From Candidatus Segatella violae (GTDB lineage Bacteria; Bacteroidota; Bacteroidia; Bacteroidales; Bacteroidaceae): a stretch of DNA of 64,000 nucleotides. Numbering within the stretch: position 1 is the stretch's first letter; each line of letters begins with the position of its first letter. Shown one piece after another: positions 18,367-27,841 of the stretch. The translations under genes and the position numbers were made by a program. The notes under the pieces are model-generated. The model ran no database searches, was not told where the DNA came from, and worked only from the letters and a program-made list of their open reading frames with translations. Location: positions 16,190-80,189 of the forward strand of contig DJSH01000006.1 of assembly GCA_002440225.1 (NCBI GenBank). The letters are read 5' to 3'.

Positions 18367-19500
18367 ATGTCAACAACAATGAATAAACTATTCACTTTAC
18401 TTATGTTGATGATGGTGTCGGCTCTGCCTTCACTAGCGCAAGCTCCAATGGACGGCGGTGTATGGAAGGACAATACCGGCAAGCATATCAATGCGCACGG
18501 TGGCAACATCTTCAACTACAAAGGTACCTACTATTGGTACGGCGAGAGTCGATCGGAGGATGGCAAGCCTTACAGCTCGCTCGGCGTAAGTTGCTTTACA
18601 TCGAAAGACCTCAAGTCTTGGACCAACCACGGCTTGGTGCTCCCTGTATCCAAGGAAGCAGGTTCTGACATTGAGGGCGGTTGCATCATCGAGCGTCCTA
18701 AGGTGCTCTTCAATAAGAAGACACAGACCTTTGTGATGTGGTTCCACCTCGAATTGAAAGGCAAGGGTTATGCTGCCGCTCGCTATGCAGTGGCTACCAG
18801 CAAGACTCCATTCGGACCTTTCAAATTCGTTCGCTCGGGCAGAGTGAATCCAGGACTTTATCCTATCGGATTCGCCAAGCCAGACACCACCGACCTCAAG
18901 CATCAGCTTCTCTTCCCTGAGATGAAGAAATGGTGGACCCCAGAATGGCGCAAGCAGATAGAGCGAGGCATGTTCTGGATGCGTGACTTCGAGGGAGGAC
19001 AGATGGCTCGTGATATGACCATCTTCATCGATGACGACGGCAAAGCGTATCATATCTATTCTTCCGAGGACAACTTGACGCTCCAGATAGCTCAACTCAC
19101 CGATGACTACATGCAGCACAATGGTTCCTATGTTCGTGTGGCGGCAGGAGGACAAAACGAGGCCCCAACAATCTTCAAGCAGGATGGCACTTACTGGATG
19201 ATAACCAGTGGATGTACGGGATGGGCACCGAATGCGGCACGTATGTTCAAGGCGAAAAACATCTTTGGCCCTTGGGAGGAGTTGCCTAACCCTTGTCGTG
19301 GTGAAGGTGCCAACAAAACCTTCGGCGCGCAGGGTACCTATATATATAAGGTGGAGACCGTTGCCCAGAAGAAGATGTTCCATGGAGCCGACTATGTGTT
19401 TATGGCGGATATGTGGAATCCGAAGCATTTGAGCGACAGTAGACACCTTTGGATACCGATTTCTTGGGAAAATGGTGCTCCAGTGTTGAAAAAACAATAA
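18367..19500 (+). CDS. GH43 exo-beta-1,3-galactanase-like enzyme (subfamily 24/34 type)
   Basis: This 377-residue protein has a signal peptide (MNKLFTLLMLMMVSALPSLA) and a single five-bladed beta-propeller. It has no C-terminal binding module. The signature RDMTIFIDDDGKAYHIYSSE and the later NEAPTIFKQDGTYWMITSG and CTGWAPNAARMF blocks are characteristic of the GH43 branch that includes exo-beta-1,3-galactanases and related exo-galactosidases acting on arabinogalactan. The exact subfamily cannot be fixed by eye. Its neighbours (GH154, GH105, GH2, GH51) support attack on a galactan backbone. A second start at MNKLF, four codons in, is equally possible. Confidence 0.85.
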   Translation: MSTTMNKLFTLLMLMMVSALPSLAQAPMDGGVWKDNTGKHINAHGGNIFNYKGTYYWYGESRSEDGKPYSSLGVSCFTSKDLKSWTNHGLVLPVSKEAGSDIEGGCIIERPKVLFNKKTQTFVMWFHLELKGKGYAAARYAVATSKTPFGPFKFVRSGRVNPGLYPIGFAKPDTTDLKHQLLFPEMKKWWTPEWRKQIERGMFWMRDFEGGQMARDMTIFIDDDGKAYHIYSSEDNLTLQIAQLTDDYMQHNGSYVRVAAGGQNEAPTIFKQDGTYWMITSGCTGWAPNAARMFKAKNIFGPWEELPNPCRGEGANKTFGAQGTYIYKVETVAQKKMFHGADYVFMADMWNPKHLSDSRHLWIPISWENGAPVLKKQ

Positions 19501-19539
19501 AATATACGGTCGTTCTGCTTGTTTCTGACTAATTTTTCA

Positions 19540-19593
19540 TATATTTGCAGTTCGAATGCTGAATTTTATTCAGTGTTTCGCAACTTGCATTCG
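19540..19593 (+). promoter_or_regulatory. Internal promoter and folded leader before the GH154 gene
   Basis: TATATTTG at 19540-19547 fits the -7 consensus. The predicted leader holds nested inverted repeats: CGAATGC (19553-19559) with GCATTCG (19587-19593), and CTGAAT (19559-19564) with ATTCAG (19568-19573). These may stabilise a processed or separately started mRNA. Confidence 0.45.
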
Positions 19594-19634
19594 TATAACT
19601 ATCAAATAAACATTTTACAAACTCACAACTATCT

Positions 19635-20912
19635 ATGAATTATATATATAAAGGTATCATGATGACCATCCTCTTGGCTCTTATCCCTTTCATGGGAATT
19701 AGTGCTGCCAAGAAAAAAGTCGTACAGCAGAGCGACCGCCAATATTGGTGTGCGCTAGCCTACAAAATGGCTCAGCCTGTTTTGGAGAACATGGCGAAGG
19801 GTGAACTTCAGAAGAATATGCAGACCGAATTCAGCCCAAGCTTCGACAACCGCAACAAGAAGGTGCTCTATATGGAGTGCTTCGGACGATTGATGGCGGG
19901 TGTGGCTCCTTGGCTCACACTCCCAGATGATGAGACCGCCGAGGGCAAACAGCGCAAGCAGCTACGTGAGTGGGCCTTGGCTTCTTACAAGAATGCCGTT
20001 GACCCTCAGAGTCCAGACTATCTCTGCTGGGGTATCGGTGGACAGAACTTGGTGGATGCCGCTTACATAGCCGAGAGCTTCCTCCGTGCATACGATACCT
20101 TGTGGAAACCATTGGACGAGGTGACCAAGCAGCGTTACTTGACCGAGTTTGCCAAGCTTCGCCACATCGACCCTCCATACACCAACTGGTTGCTCTTCTC
20201 TTCTACCATCGAGAGCTTCATGGCAAAGGCGGGAGGCGATTACGACCAGTATCGTGTTAACTCGGCTTGCCGCAAGATGGAGGAGTGGTACGTAGGAGAC
20301 GGATGGTATTCTGACGGTCCAGTCTTTGCCTTCGACTATTATAGCAGCTATGTGTTCCATCCGATGTACTTGGAGACCCTTCAGGCAATGATAGATGCCA
20401 AGGCGAACACTCGTCTCGACTATCAGAAGTATTATGACCGAGAGTTAAAACGTTGTCAGAAGTACAGCATCATTTTGGAAAGATTCATCTCTCCAGAGGG
20501 AACCTTCCCTGCATTCGGTCGCAGTATCCCTTATCGTATGGCAACGATGCAGCCACTTGCCTTGTTGGCTTGGTATCAGAAATTGCCTAGCGATTTGAGT
20601 AATGGCCAGGTGCGTGCAGCCCTCACCAAGGTGTTGCATCGTATGTTCGACCAGGAGAACAACTTCAATGAGAAGGGCTATCTGAGCATCGGCTTCTGCG
20701 GAACCAACCAGAAGAATGTAGCTGATTGGTACACCAACAATGGTTCGCTCTATATGACAACTCTCGCCTTCATGCCTCTTGGCTTGCCAGCCAACCATCC
20801 TTTCTGGACGGATGCAGCACAGCCTTGGACACAGGTGAAGGCCTGGAACAACCAACCATTCCCTAAAGATCACCAGTGGAAGGACGAAATCGGAACTTCC
20901 GATAAATGGTAA
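19635..20912 (+). CDS. GH154 (DUF2264) family, probable beta-glucuronidase
   Basis: This 425-residue protein has a hydrophobic N-terminal export signal (MMTILLALIPFMGISAA) and one DUF2264 alpha/alpha-barrel domain filling the rest. Recognisable blocks are MECFGRLMAGVAPWL, GGQNLVDAAYIAESFLRA, NWLLFSSTIESFM, GDGWYSDGPVFAFDYYSSYVFHPMYLE, and FPAFGRSIPYRM. DUF2264 proteins of gut Bacteroides were assigned to GH154 as exo-beta-glucuronidases acting on arabinogalactan side chains. The direct GH43 and GH105 neighbours fit that role. The catalytic residues of the family are not known to me well enough to mark them. Confidence 0.8.
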   Translation: MNYIYKGIMMTILLALIPFMGISAAKKKVVQQSDRQYWCALAYKMAQPVLENMAKGELQKNMQTEFSPSFDNRNKKVLYMECFGRLMAGVAPWLTLPDDETAEGKQRKQLREWALASYKNAVDPQSPDYLCWGIGGQNLVDAAYIAESFLRAYDTLWKPLDEVTKQRYLTEFAKLRHIDPPYTNWLLFSSTIESFMAKAGGDYDQYRVNSACRKMEEWYVGDGWYSDGPVFAFDYYSSYVFHPMYLETLQAMIDAKANTRLDYQKYYDRELKRCQKYSIILERFISPEGTFPAFGRSIPYRMATMQPLALLAWYQKLPSDLSNGQVRAALTKVLHRMFDQENNFNEKGYLSIGFCGTNQKNVADWYTNNGSLYMTTLAFMPLGLPANHPFWTDAAQPWTQVKAWNNQPFPKDHQWKDEIGTSDKW

Positions 20913-20939
20913 CAAAAAGCATTATTTAAAGCAAGAAAA

Positions 20940-22130
20940 ATGAAAAAGATATTTCTTATTCTCGCGGTTGCGATCTTGGCTTTGCCTTTGAGCGCAGAGC
21001 AGCCTGCTAAGTCAGCCAAGGCTAAGAAGGAAGTCAAGGTTTCCAAAAAGTGGAATCATGAACAGGTGGTAGAACTGATAACCAAGGTCAACAACTATTG
21101 GCAGGCTAACAACAAGCCTGAGGTTCGTGCCTTTTGGGACAATGCCGCTTATCATACTGGCAATATGGAGGTGTATAAACTCCTCAAAGACCCGAAGATG
21201 CTCGACTATACCCTTCGTTGGGCAGAGCATAATGACTGGACGGGAGCCACAGAGGCTAATCCAGCTAAATGGAAGTACAAGCCATACGGCGAGGGCAAAG
21301 ATCATGTTCTCTTCGGCGACTGGCAGATTTGCTTCCAGACTTACATCGACCTCTATAACATCGAGGCAGCCAAGGGCAATGCTGCTGCATCCGAATATAT
21401 GGTGAAGCGTGCCAAGGAAGTGATGCACTATGAGGCTTACTCCGAGCCTACAGATTACTGGTGGTGGAGCGATGCCCTCTACATGGTGATGCCTGTGATG
21501 ACCAAGATGTATAAACTGACAGGCGATGTGAAGTATCTTGATAAACTTTACGATAACCTCCAAACCACCGACGAGATCATGCTCGACAAGGAGACCAATC
21601 TCTATTTCCGTGATGGCAAGTATGTCTATCCTAAGCATAAGAGTGCCAACGGAAAGAAGGACTTCTGGGCTCGTGGCGATGGATGGGTGCTCGCTGGTTT
21701 AGCGAAGGTGTTGCAGGACATGCCTAAGGATTACAAGCACTACCAGTTCTTCGTGGATAAGTTCCAGAAGCTGGCAAAGGCTGTGGCTGAGATTCAGCAG
21801 CCTGAGGGCTATTGGACTCGTTCGATGATGGATCCAGGCCATGCTCCAGGTCCAGAGACAAGCGGTACAGCCTTCTTCACCTACGGCATGCTTTGGGGAG
21901 TAAACAATGGTTATCTCGCCAAGAAAGACTACAAGAAGGTGATAGACCGTGCCTGGACTTATCTCACCAAGACTGCGGTGCAGCCTGATGGCAAGGTGGG
22001 CTATGTACAACCTATCGGCGAGCGTGCCATCCCAGGACAAACCGTGGATGCCAACTCGCAGGCAAACTTTGGAGTGGGAGCCATGTTGCTCGCCGCTTGC
22101 GAATATGATCGATACTTAGAAGGTAAGTAA
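20940..22130 (+). CDS. GH105 unsaturated glucuronyl/galacturonyl hydrolase
   Basis: This 396-residue protein has a signal peptide (to about residue 19, LPLSAEQ), a basic linker and a GH88/GH105 alpha6/alpha6 barrel. The motifs YWWWSDALYMVMPVM, FWARGDGWVLAGLAKVL and ETSGTAFFTYGMLWGVNNG are strong family markers. The conserved Asp residues in WSDAL and RGDGW are the usual catalytic pair. Such enzymes hydrate delta-4,5-unsaturated uronic acids left by lyases. No polysaccharide lyase gene is visible nearby, so the unsaturated sugar may be made elsewhere or the enzyme may act on a saturated GlcA cap. It lies 27 bases after GH154. Confidence 0.92.
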   Translation: MKKIFLILAVAILALPLSAEQPAKSAKAKKEVKVSKKWNHEQVVELITKVNNYWQANNKPEVRAFWDNAAYHTGNMEVYKLLKDPKMLDYTLRWAEHNDWTGATEANPAKWKYKPYGEGKDHVLFGDWQICFQTYIDLYNIEAAKGNAAASEYMVKRAKEVMHYEAYSEPTDYWWWSDALYMVMPVMTKMYKLTGDVKYLDKLYDNLQTTDEIMLDKETNLYFRDGKYVYPKHKSANGKKDFWARGDGWVLAGLAKVLQDMPKDYKHYQFFVDKFQKLAKAVAEIQQPEGYWTRSMMDPGHAPGPETSGTAFFTYGMLWGVNNGYLAKKDYKKVIDRAWTYLTKTAVQPDGKVGYVQPIGERAIPGQTVDANSQANFGVGAMLLAACEYDRYLEGK

Positions 22131-22182
22131 TTATTTAATTACCTTATTATATAAATACAATCAAAAAAACCAGCCTATAATT

Positions 22183-25100
22183 ATGAGACAAAGATTTTTC
22201 ATAACATGTGGTATGGCTAGTCTGGCAATGGTAGCTTTCGGTGCACAAAAGCTGAAGGCTACCACTAAGTCGTTGAATAAGGCGACGATTCAGCAGCCTA
22301 CTTACACAGAGTGGCATGATCTACAAGTGAATGCCGTTAATCGTTTCCCTTTGCACACAAGTTTCTTCACATTTGCTCCTGGCGAAGTGGCAGGCAAAGG
22401 CAATGTCGACAAGACAAAAAGCAAGAATTTCCTCTCTCTGGATGGTGAGTGGAAATTTAGTTGGGTAGCTAATGCAGACCAACGCCCCACAGACTTTTAT
22501 AAAGAAGGACTTGACGATTCGCAATGGAAGAACATCATGATGCCAGGCAACTGGGAGATGAATGGCTATGGCGATCCTGAATACGTGAATGTGGGTTTTG
22601 CTTGGCGTGGACATTTCAACGAACAGCCACCAGCTGTTCCTACCAAGGACAATCATGTAGGTTCCTACCGCCGCATCGTAGATATTCCTGCCGACTGGGA
22701 TGGCAAACAAGTCATCGCTCATTTTGGTAGTGTCACATCCAATATCTATCTCTATGTGAACGGCAAGTTCGCGGGATACGCCGAGGACAGTAAGGTCGCC
22801 GCAGAGTTTGACATCACTCCTTATCTGAAGAAAGGCAAGAATCTCATTGCTTTCCAAACTTTTCGTTGGTGCGATGGCTCTTGGTGTGAGGACCAAGACT
22901 TCTGGCGCTTGAGCGGTCCGGCTCGTGAAAACTATCTCTTTGCTCGTAATGCCAACTTGCAGTTGGAGGATATTCGAGTGACTCCCGATTTGGTGAACAA
23001 CTATCAAGATGGTGTGCTCAACATCCAAGCCAAGGTAAAGGGCAATCCTGTTGTCGTTTATCAGTTGCATGATGGCGAGACTGGAAAGGTGGTGTTGCAG
23101 AAAATCGTGAAATCGAAAAACGGCAAGGCTGATTGCACTCTGCAACTCTCGAATCCGAAGAAATGGTCGGCCGAGACTCCTAACCTCTATACCCTCCATA
23201 CCATTCTTGGCAACTCAACAGCCAAGGGCATCCAGGGCGTGAGTGTCACTCCTGTGAAGGTGGGCTTCCGCAAGGTGGAAATCAAGAACAAGCAGTTCTT
23301 GGTGAATGGACAGCCTGTGCTTATCAAGGGAGCCGACCGTCACGAGATAGACCCTGATGGAGGTTATGTAGTGAGCCTGGAACGTATGATACAAGATATC
23401 AAGATTATGAAACGCTTGAATATCAATGCTGTGCGCACTTGCCACTATCCAGACGACCCTCGCTGGTACGACCTCTGTGATGAATATGGAATCTATCTCG
23501 TGGCTGAAGCCAACCAGGAAAGCCATGGCTTTGGCTATGGCAAGGATGCCTGGACGAAGAAACCGATATTTGCCAAGCAGATATTGGAGCGCAATCAGCA
23601 CAATGTGTCCATGTTCTTCAATCACCCAAGTGTGGTAACTTGGAGTTTGGGCAACGAGACTTCGATGGGCGACAATTTCTTGAATGCTTACAAGTGGATT
23701 AAGAGTCAAGACCAGAGCCGTCCTGTGCAGTTCGAGCAGGCTGGTAGGGGAGAAGGAACAGACATCTTCTGCCCAATGTACTATCCTGTGGCAGCTTGCG
23801 AGAGCTATGCCAAGGACCCTAATAGCACCAAGCCGCTCATCCAATGCGAGTATAACCATACGATGGGAAATTCTGGCGGTAACCTCAAGGAATACTGGGA
23901 CTTGATACGCAAGTATCCTATCTTCCAGGGTGGCTTCGACTGGGATTTCGTTGACCAGGGGTTGCACCGCAAGATATTGGCTCCTATGACTATCAGCGAC
24001 CCTACTCGCTTGAGCAATGAGCAGCTTCGTAAGATAGAGTACACATATGGTGGCGATTATAACAATTACGACCCAAGCGACAACAACTTCAACTGCAATG
24101 GTATCGTCGGTCCCGATCGCCAGCTCAATCCTCATGCCTATGAGGTGGCTTATCAGTATCAGAGCATTTGGGCAACCTGGAAAGATGCAGCCAAGAAGGA
24201 AGTGAATGTCTATAACGAGAATTTCTTCCGTGACTTGAGCAACTATCTTATGGAATGGCGAGTGCTCAGCAATGGCGAGGTGTTGCAGCAGGGCATCATC
24301 AACGATCTTGATGTGGCTCCTCAGCAAACCAAAGCCATCGCCATCCCTTATGATTTGGAGAATGTAGAGGGCAAGGAGGTCTTGCTCAATCTTGATTTCA
24401 AGCTCAAAAAGGCTGAGCCATTGATGCAGGATGGCCAGGTTGTGGCTTATGCACAGTTGCCTATCCAGCAGAAGAGTTGCTGCAAGGCAGAAGGGGCAGC
24501 TTCTTGTTGCGCCAAGACCGATGCGAAGGCAAGCAAGGAAAAGGTGAAAAATGTCAAGATGAAGGTGGTGGACGATAAGAAGAAAAACGAGAATATCGTG
24601 GTTTCTACCAAGGACATTACCCTCAAGGTGAATCGCAATACAGGTCTCATCTCCGAGTATGCTTACCAAGGCAAGTCATTACTTGGTGAAGGTGGAACCT
24701 TGAAGCCAAACTTCTGGCGTGCACCTACCGATAATGATTTCGGTGCAGGTTTGCAGAAGAAGTTCAAGGTATGGAAAAATCCTCAGATGAACATCAAGGG
24801 TGTGGCTGTGGAGACCGACAAGAAAGCGAACACCGCCAGCATCTGTGCCGTCTATGCAATGCCAGAGGTGAAGGGCGAGTTGACCCTTACTTATCGCTTG
24901 GAGGCTAATACCGGCAAGCTCGATGTAACTGAGGATTTCGCCGCCAGCGATACTGCTAAGGTGAGCGACTTGTTCCGTTTCGGTATGTTGATGCAGTTGC
25001 CATACGATATGGACAAGAGCCAGTATTATGGTCGTGGTCCTATCGAAAACTATAGCGACCGCAAAGACTGTATGCGTCTCGGTATCTACGAGGATGATGC

Positions 25101-25449
25101 CGACAATCAGTACTTCCCATACATCCGTCCACAGGAGAGTGGCACCAAGAGCGATATGCGCTGGTGGAAACAAACCGACGCCGCAGGCTTCGGATTGCAG
25201 GTGAAGGCTTGTCGTCCTTTCTATGCCTCTGCCATCCATTTCGATACAGAGGAACTGGACGATGGCGATGAGAAGGAACAGCGTCATAGCTTCAATCTGA
25301 AGAAGTCGAAGTTCACCAATCTCTTCCTCGACGGAGAGCATAGCGGTGTGGCAGGAGAGAACTCTTGGGGGGCTTGGCCATTGGAGAAGTATCGCATTCA
25401 TTATGGTAACAAAGCTTTCAAATTCAGTATTCTTCCACAGGCAAAATGA
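22183..25449 (+). CDS. GH2 LacZ-type beta-galactosidase with a Cys-rich insertion
   Basis: This 1088-residue protein has the five-domain LacZ layout: sugar-binding, immunoglobulin-like, TIM-barrel catalytic domain, a second Ig-like domain and a small-chain C-terminal domain. The acid/base is E492 in SLGNETSMG and the nucleophile E556 in IQCEYNHTMGNS. The motif RHEIDPDGG and YGRGPIENYSDR near the C-terminus are typical. A hydrophobic N-terminus suggests export. Oddly, the linker before the C-terminal domain holds CC pairs (C766/C767 and C775/C776) in a short Cys/Lys/Ala-rich stretch that is not part of LacZ. It would remove galactose from galactan oligosaccharides. Confidence 0.93.
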   Translation: MRQRFFITCGMASLAMVAFGAQKLKATTKSLNKATIQQPTYTEWHDLQVNAVNRFPLHTSFFTFAPGEVAGKGNVDKTKSKNFLSLDGEWKFSWVANADQRPTDFYKEGLDDSQWKNIMMPGNWEMNGYGDPEYVNVGFAWRGHFNEQPPAVPTKDNHVGSYRRIVDIPADWDGKQVIAHFGSVTSNIYLYVNGKFAGYAEDSKVAAEFDITPYLKKGKNLIAFQTFRWCDGSWCEDQDFWRLSGPARENYLFARNANLQLEDIRVTPDLVNNYQDGVLNIQAKVKGNPVVVYQLHDGETGKVVLQKIVKSKNGKADCTLQLSNPKKWSAETPNLYTLHTILGNSTAKGIQGVSVTPVKVGFRKVEIKNKQFLVNGQPVLIKGADRHEIDPDGGYVVSLERMIQDIKIMKRLNINAVRTCHYPDDPRWYDLCDEYGIYLVAEANQESHGFGYGKDAWTKKPIFAKQILERNQHNVSMFFNHPSVVTWSLGNETSMGDNFLNAYKWIKSQDQSRPVQFEQAGRGEGTDIFCPMYYPVAACESYAKDPNSTKPLIQCEYNHTMGNSGGNLKEYWDLIRKYPIFQGGFDWDFVDQGLHRKILAPMTISDPTRLSNEQLRKIEYTYGGDYNNYDPSDNNFNCNGIVGPDRQLNPHAYEVAYQYQSIWATWKDAAKKEVNVYNENFFRDLSNYLMEWRVLSNGEVLQQGIINDLDVAPQQTKAIAIPYDLENVEGKEVLLNLDFKLKKAEPLMQDGQVVAYAQLPIQQKSCCKAEGAASCCAKTDAKASKEKVKNVKMKVVDDKKKNENIVVSTKDITLKVNRNTGLISEYAYQGKSLLGEGGTLKPNFWRAPTDNDFGAGLQKKFKVWKNPQMNIKGVAVETDKKANTASICAVYAMPEVKGELTLTYRLEANTGKLDVTEDFAASDTAKVSDLFRFGMLMQLPYDMDKSQYYGRGPIENYSDRKDCMRLGIYEDDADNQYFPYIRPQESGTKSDMRWWKQTDAAGFGLQVKACRPFYASAIHFDTEELDDGDEKEQRHSFNLKKSKFTNLFLDGEHSGVAGENSWGAWPLEKYRIHYGNKAFKFSILPQAK

Positions 25450-25514
25450 AGAATAATGATGGGAAAAGCACGAAAATGATAGGATTATAACCAAAATCCA
25501 ATATATTTAGACAG

Positions 25515-25542
25515 AAAATCCACCTCTTATAGGGTGGATTTT
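25515..25542 (+). terminator. Intrinsic terminator after the GH2 gene
   Basis: A stem of about 10 bp (AAAATCCACC with GGTGGATTTT) around an 8-base loop runs into a T-run, 66 bases after the stop. The GH51 promoter begins immediately after the T-run, so GH51 is a separate unit. Confidence 0.85.
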
Positions 25543-25545
25543 TTG

Positions 25546-25553
25546 TATCTTTG
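25546..25553 (+). promoter_or_regulatory. -7 element of the GH51 gene
   Basis: TATCTTTG followed by CA abuts the GH2 terminator. It leaves a leader of about 75 bases before the ATG at 25637. No exact TTTG was seen at the -33 distance, where the terminator stem lies. Confidence 0.6.
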
Positions 25554-25636
25554 CAACCGAGATGATGTTACGATAAATAATGTGTCTCGCAAGATAATGG
25601 TAAATATAAACCTATAAAACAATAATAACAGCAGAT

Positions 25637-27577
25637 ATGAGAAAAGCTAAAATTTTCGCAGCCGCATTGTTGGCGATGTCTTCGCTCGGAGCTTTCGCCC
25701 AGCATCAGTTTGCAGTTCAGGCCAACAAGCCTGGTGTAGAAATCCAACCTACCATGTATGGTATCTTCTTCGAGGATATCAATTTCGGCGCGGATGGTGG
25801 TCTCTATGCAGAGATGGTAGAGAACCGCTCGTTCGAATTTCCTCAGCGCTTGATGGGATGGAATACCTTCGGTAATGTAACCGTCAATGATTTGAAGCCG
25901 GCCTTCTCTCGCAATCCTCACTATGTGACATTGGAGAGTGCGGGCGCTCGTGAGAAGCAGACGGGTCTTGAGAACCATGGCTTCTTCGGCATGGGCTTGA
26001 AGAAGGATATGAAGTATGACTTTACAGTCTATGGTCGTCTGCATCTCGTAGATGGCAAGAAAGGCAAGATACGTGTGGAACTCGTCAATTCCAAGAACGA
26101 TGTCATTGCCAAGCAGACCATCGACATCACTAATAATAAGTGGCAGAAACTGACAGCCACCTTGACTTCTCCTCAGACCGATGCCAAGGGTTTGCTCAGA
26201 GTATATTTGGAGAAAGGTAGCGAGAGCGTTGACCTCGACCATGTCTCTCTCTTCCCAGAGGATAACTGGCATGGTCTTCGTGCCGACCTCGTTCAGGATC
26301 TCGCCGACCTTCACCCTGGTGTGTTCCGTTTCCCTGGTGGATGTATCGTGGAGGGTACCGACCTCGACACTCGCTATGAATGGAAAAACTCAGTGGGTGC
26401 TCCAGAGAACCGTCCATTGAATGAGAACCGTTGGAGAGATACCTTCCCACATCGCCTCTTCCCTAACTACTATCAGTCTTTGGGATTGGGCTTCTATGAG
26501 TATTTCCTTCTCTCGGAGAAAATTGGCGCAGAGCCATTGCCGATCCTTTCTGTGGGTTTGGCTTGCCAGTATCAGAACGACGACAACGATCCTAATGCTC
26601 ATGTGGCAGTGAAGGATCTCCAGAGCTATATCGACGATGCACTCGACCTCATCGAGTTTGCCAATGGTCCTGTTACCTCCAAGTGGGGCAAGCTCCGTGC
26701 CGACATGGGTCATCCAGCTCCATTCAACCTCAAGCAGATTGGTATCGGTAACGAGCAGTGGGGACCTCTCTATCCGGAACGTCTCCAGGAGTTTATCAAG
26801 CAGATTCGTGCCAAGTATCCTAAGATGAAGATTTGCGGTTCATCTGGTCCTTCTGCCGATGGCAAGGATTTCGACTACGGTTGGGAGCAGATGCGCAAGT
26901 TGAAGACCGACCTCGTGGATGAGCACTACTATAAGAGCCCAGAATGGTTCCGTACCAATGCCAACCGCTACGACAACTACGACCGCAAGGGTCCTAAGGT
27001 CTTTGCCGGTGAGTATGCCGCTCATGCCAAGAACGATCCTAACTCTTGGGAGGCAGCACTCTCCGAGGCAGCCTTCATGACAGGCTTAGAGCGCAATGCG
27101 GATGTGGTTTACCAGGCAACCTACGCTCCTCTCTTCGCTCATGTAGAGGGATGGCAGTGGCGTCCAGACCTCATCTGGTTCGACAACTTGAGTTCTGTTC
27201 GCTCGGCTAACTATTATGTTCAGCAGCTCTATGGCTTGAACAAGGGTACCAACGTGTTGAAACTTACCGAGAATGGCAAGGCTGTCGAGGGCAAGGATGG
27301 TCTTTATGCCACCGCTTGCTACGACAAGAACACCAAGAGCTATATTGTGAAGATAGCCAACACCTCCAACGAGGAGAAGGAAATCAATGTCACCTTCAAT
27401 GGCTTGAAGAGTTTGAAGGCAGGTAAGTTGACTTTGCTTCATGCCGACAATTTGCAGGCAGAGAACAAGATAGACAACAAGAATGTTGTAGTGCCAGTGG
27501 TTTCCGATGTACAGGCACAGGGCAATGTGCTGAATGTGAAAATGAAGCCAAACAGCTTTGCTGTGTACCGCTTCTAA
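25637..27577 (+). CDS. GH51 alpha-L-arabinofuranosidase
   Basis: This 646-residue protein has a signal peptide (ALLAMSSLGAFAQ), an N-terminal carbohydrate-binding-like beta-sandwich inserted before the barrel (about residues 90-200), a TIM barrel and a C-terminal beta domain. The acid/base is E373 in GIGNEQWG and the likely nucleophile E459 in FAGEYAAHA. The N-terminal motif YGIFFEDINFGADGGLYAEMVENRSFE is typical of this GH51 branch. It would strip terminal arabinofuranose from arabinogalactan side chains and completes the enzyme set of the locus. It has its own promoter and terminator. Confidence 0.95.
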   Translation: MRKAKIFAAALLAMSSLGAFAQHQFAVQANKPGVEIQPTMYGIFFEDINFGADGGLYAEMVENRSFEFPQRLMGWNTFGNVTVNDLKPAFSRNPHYVTLESAGAREKQTGLENHGFFGMGLKKDMKYDFTVYGRLHLVDGKKGKIRVELVNSKNDVIAKQTIDITNNKWQKLTATLTSPQTDAKGLLRVYLEKGSESVDLDHVSLFPEDNWHGLRADLVQDLADLHPGVFRFPGGCIVEGTDLDTRYEWKNSVGAPENRPLNENRWRDTFPHRLFPNYYQSLGLGFYEYFLLSEKIGAEPLPILSVGLACQYQNDDNDPNAHVAVKDLQSYIDDALDLIEFANGPVTSKWGKLRADMGHPAPFNLKQIGIGNEQWGPLYPERLQEFIKQIRAKYPKMKICGSSGPSADGKDFDYGWEQMRKLKTDLVDEHYYKSPEWFRTNANRYDNYDRKGPKVFAGEYAAHAKNDPNSWEAALSEAAFMTGLERNADVVYQATYAPLFAHVEGWQWRPDLIWFDNLSSVRSANYYVQQLYGLNKGTNVLKLTENGKAVEGKDGLYATACYDKNTKSYIVKIANTSNEEKEINVTFNGLKSLKAGKLTLLHADNLQAENKIDNKNVVVPVVSDVQAQGNVLNVKMKPNSFAVYRF

Positions 27578-27584
27578 CCAAGAT

Positions 27585-27625
27585 AAGACAATCCCTTGTG
27601 GCTTTTAGCTGCAAGGGATTGTCTT
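27585..27625 (+). terminator. Intrinsic terminator of the GH51 gene
   Basis: A perfect 14-bp stem (AAGACAATCCCTTG with CAAGGGATTGTCTT) with a 13-base loop begins 8 bases after the stop and is followed by a short T-run. It marks the right end of the polysaccharide locus. Confidence 0.88.
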
Positions 27626-27754
27626 TTGTGCCAGATTTCGTGTTTATTCGTTTTGTACGGGTGATTAAGTGATTTTATTTTGTGCTTATTTTTATTCTGT
27701 CTCTGATTATTCTCTGATTTGTGGCGTGTAAAAATAGGATTTTAACTTGAAAGA

Positions 27755-27786
27755 TTTGCCTTTTTGGCGAATTTTTATTATATTTG
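27755..27786 (+). promoter_or_regulatory. Promoter of the MORN/histidine kinase/LytTR operon
   Basis: TTTG (27755-27758), 20 bases and TATATTTG (27779-27786) followed by CA closely match the Bacteroidetes -33/-7 consensus. The start would lie about 50 bases before the ATG at 27842. Confidence 0.7.
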
Positions 27787-27841
27787 CACTCAATATGGAA
27801 AAGTAAATGTATCACAACCAACATAAACACGTATAGATATA

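Noticed and set aside
23215..24669. Long open frame of 484 codons on the minus strand
   Set aside because: It lies wholly antisense to the GH2 gene, whose catalytic motifs are intact. The translation has no recognisable motif and reflects the sense codon usage.
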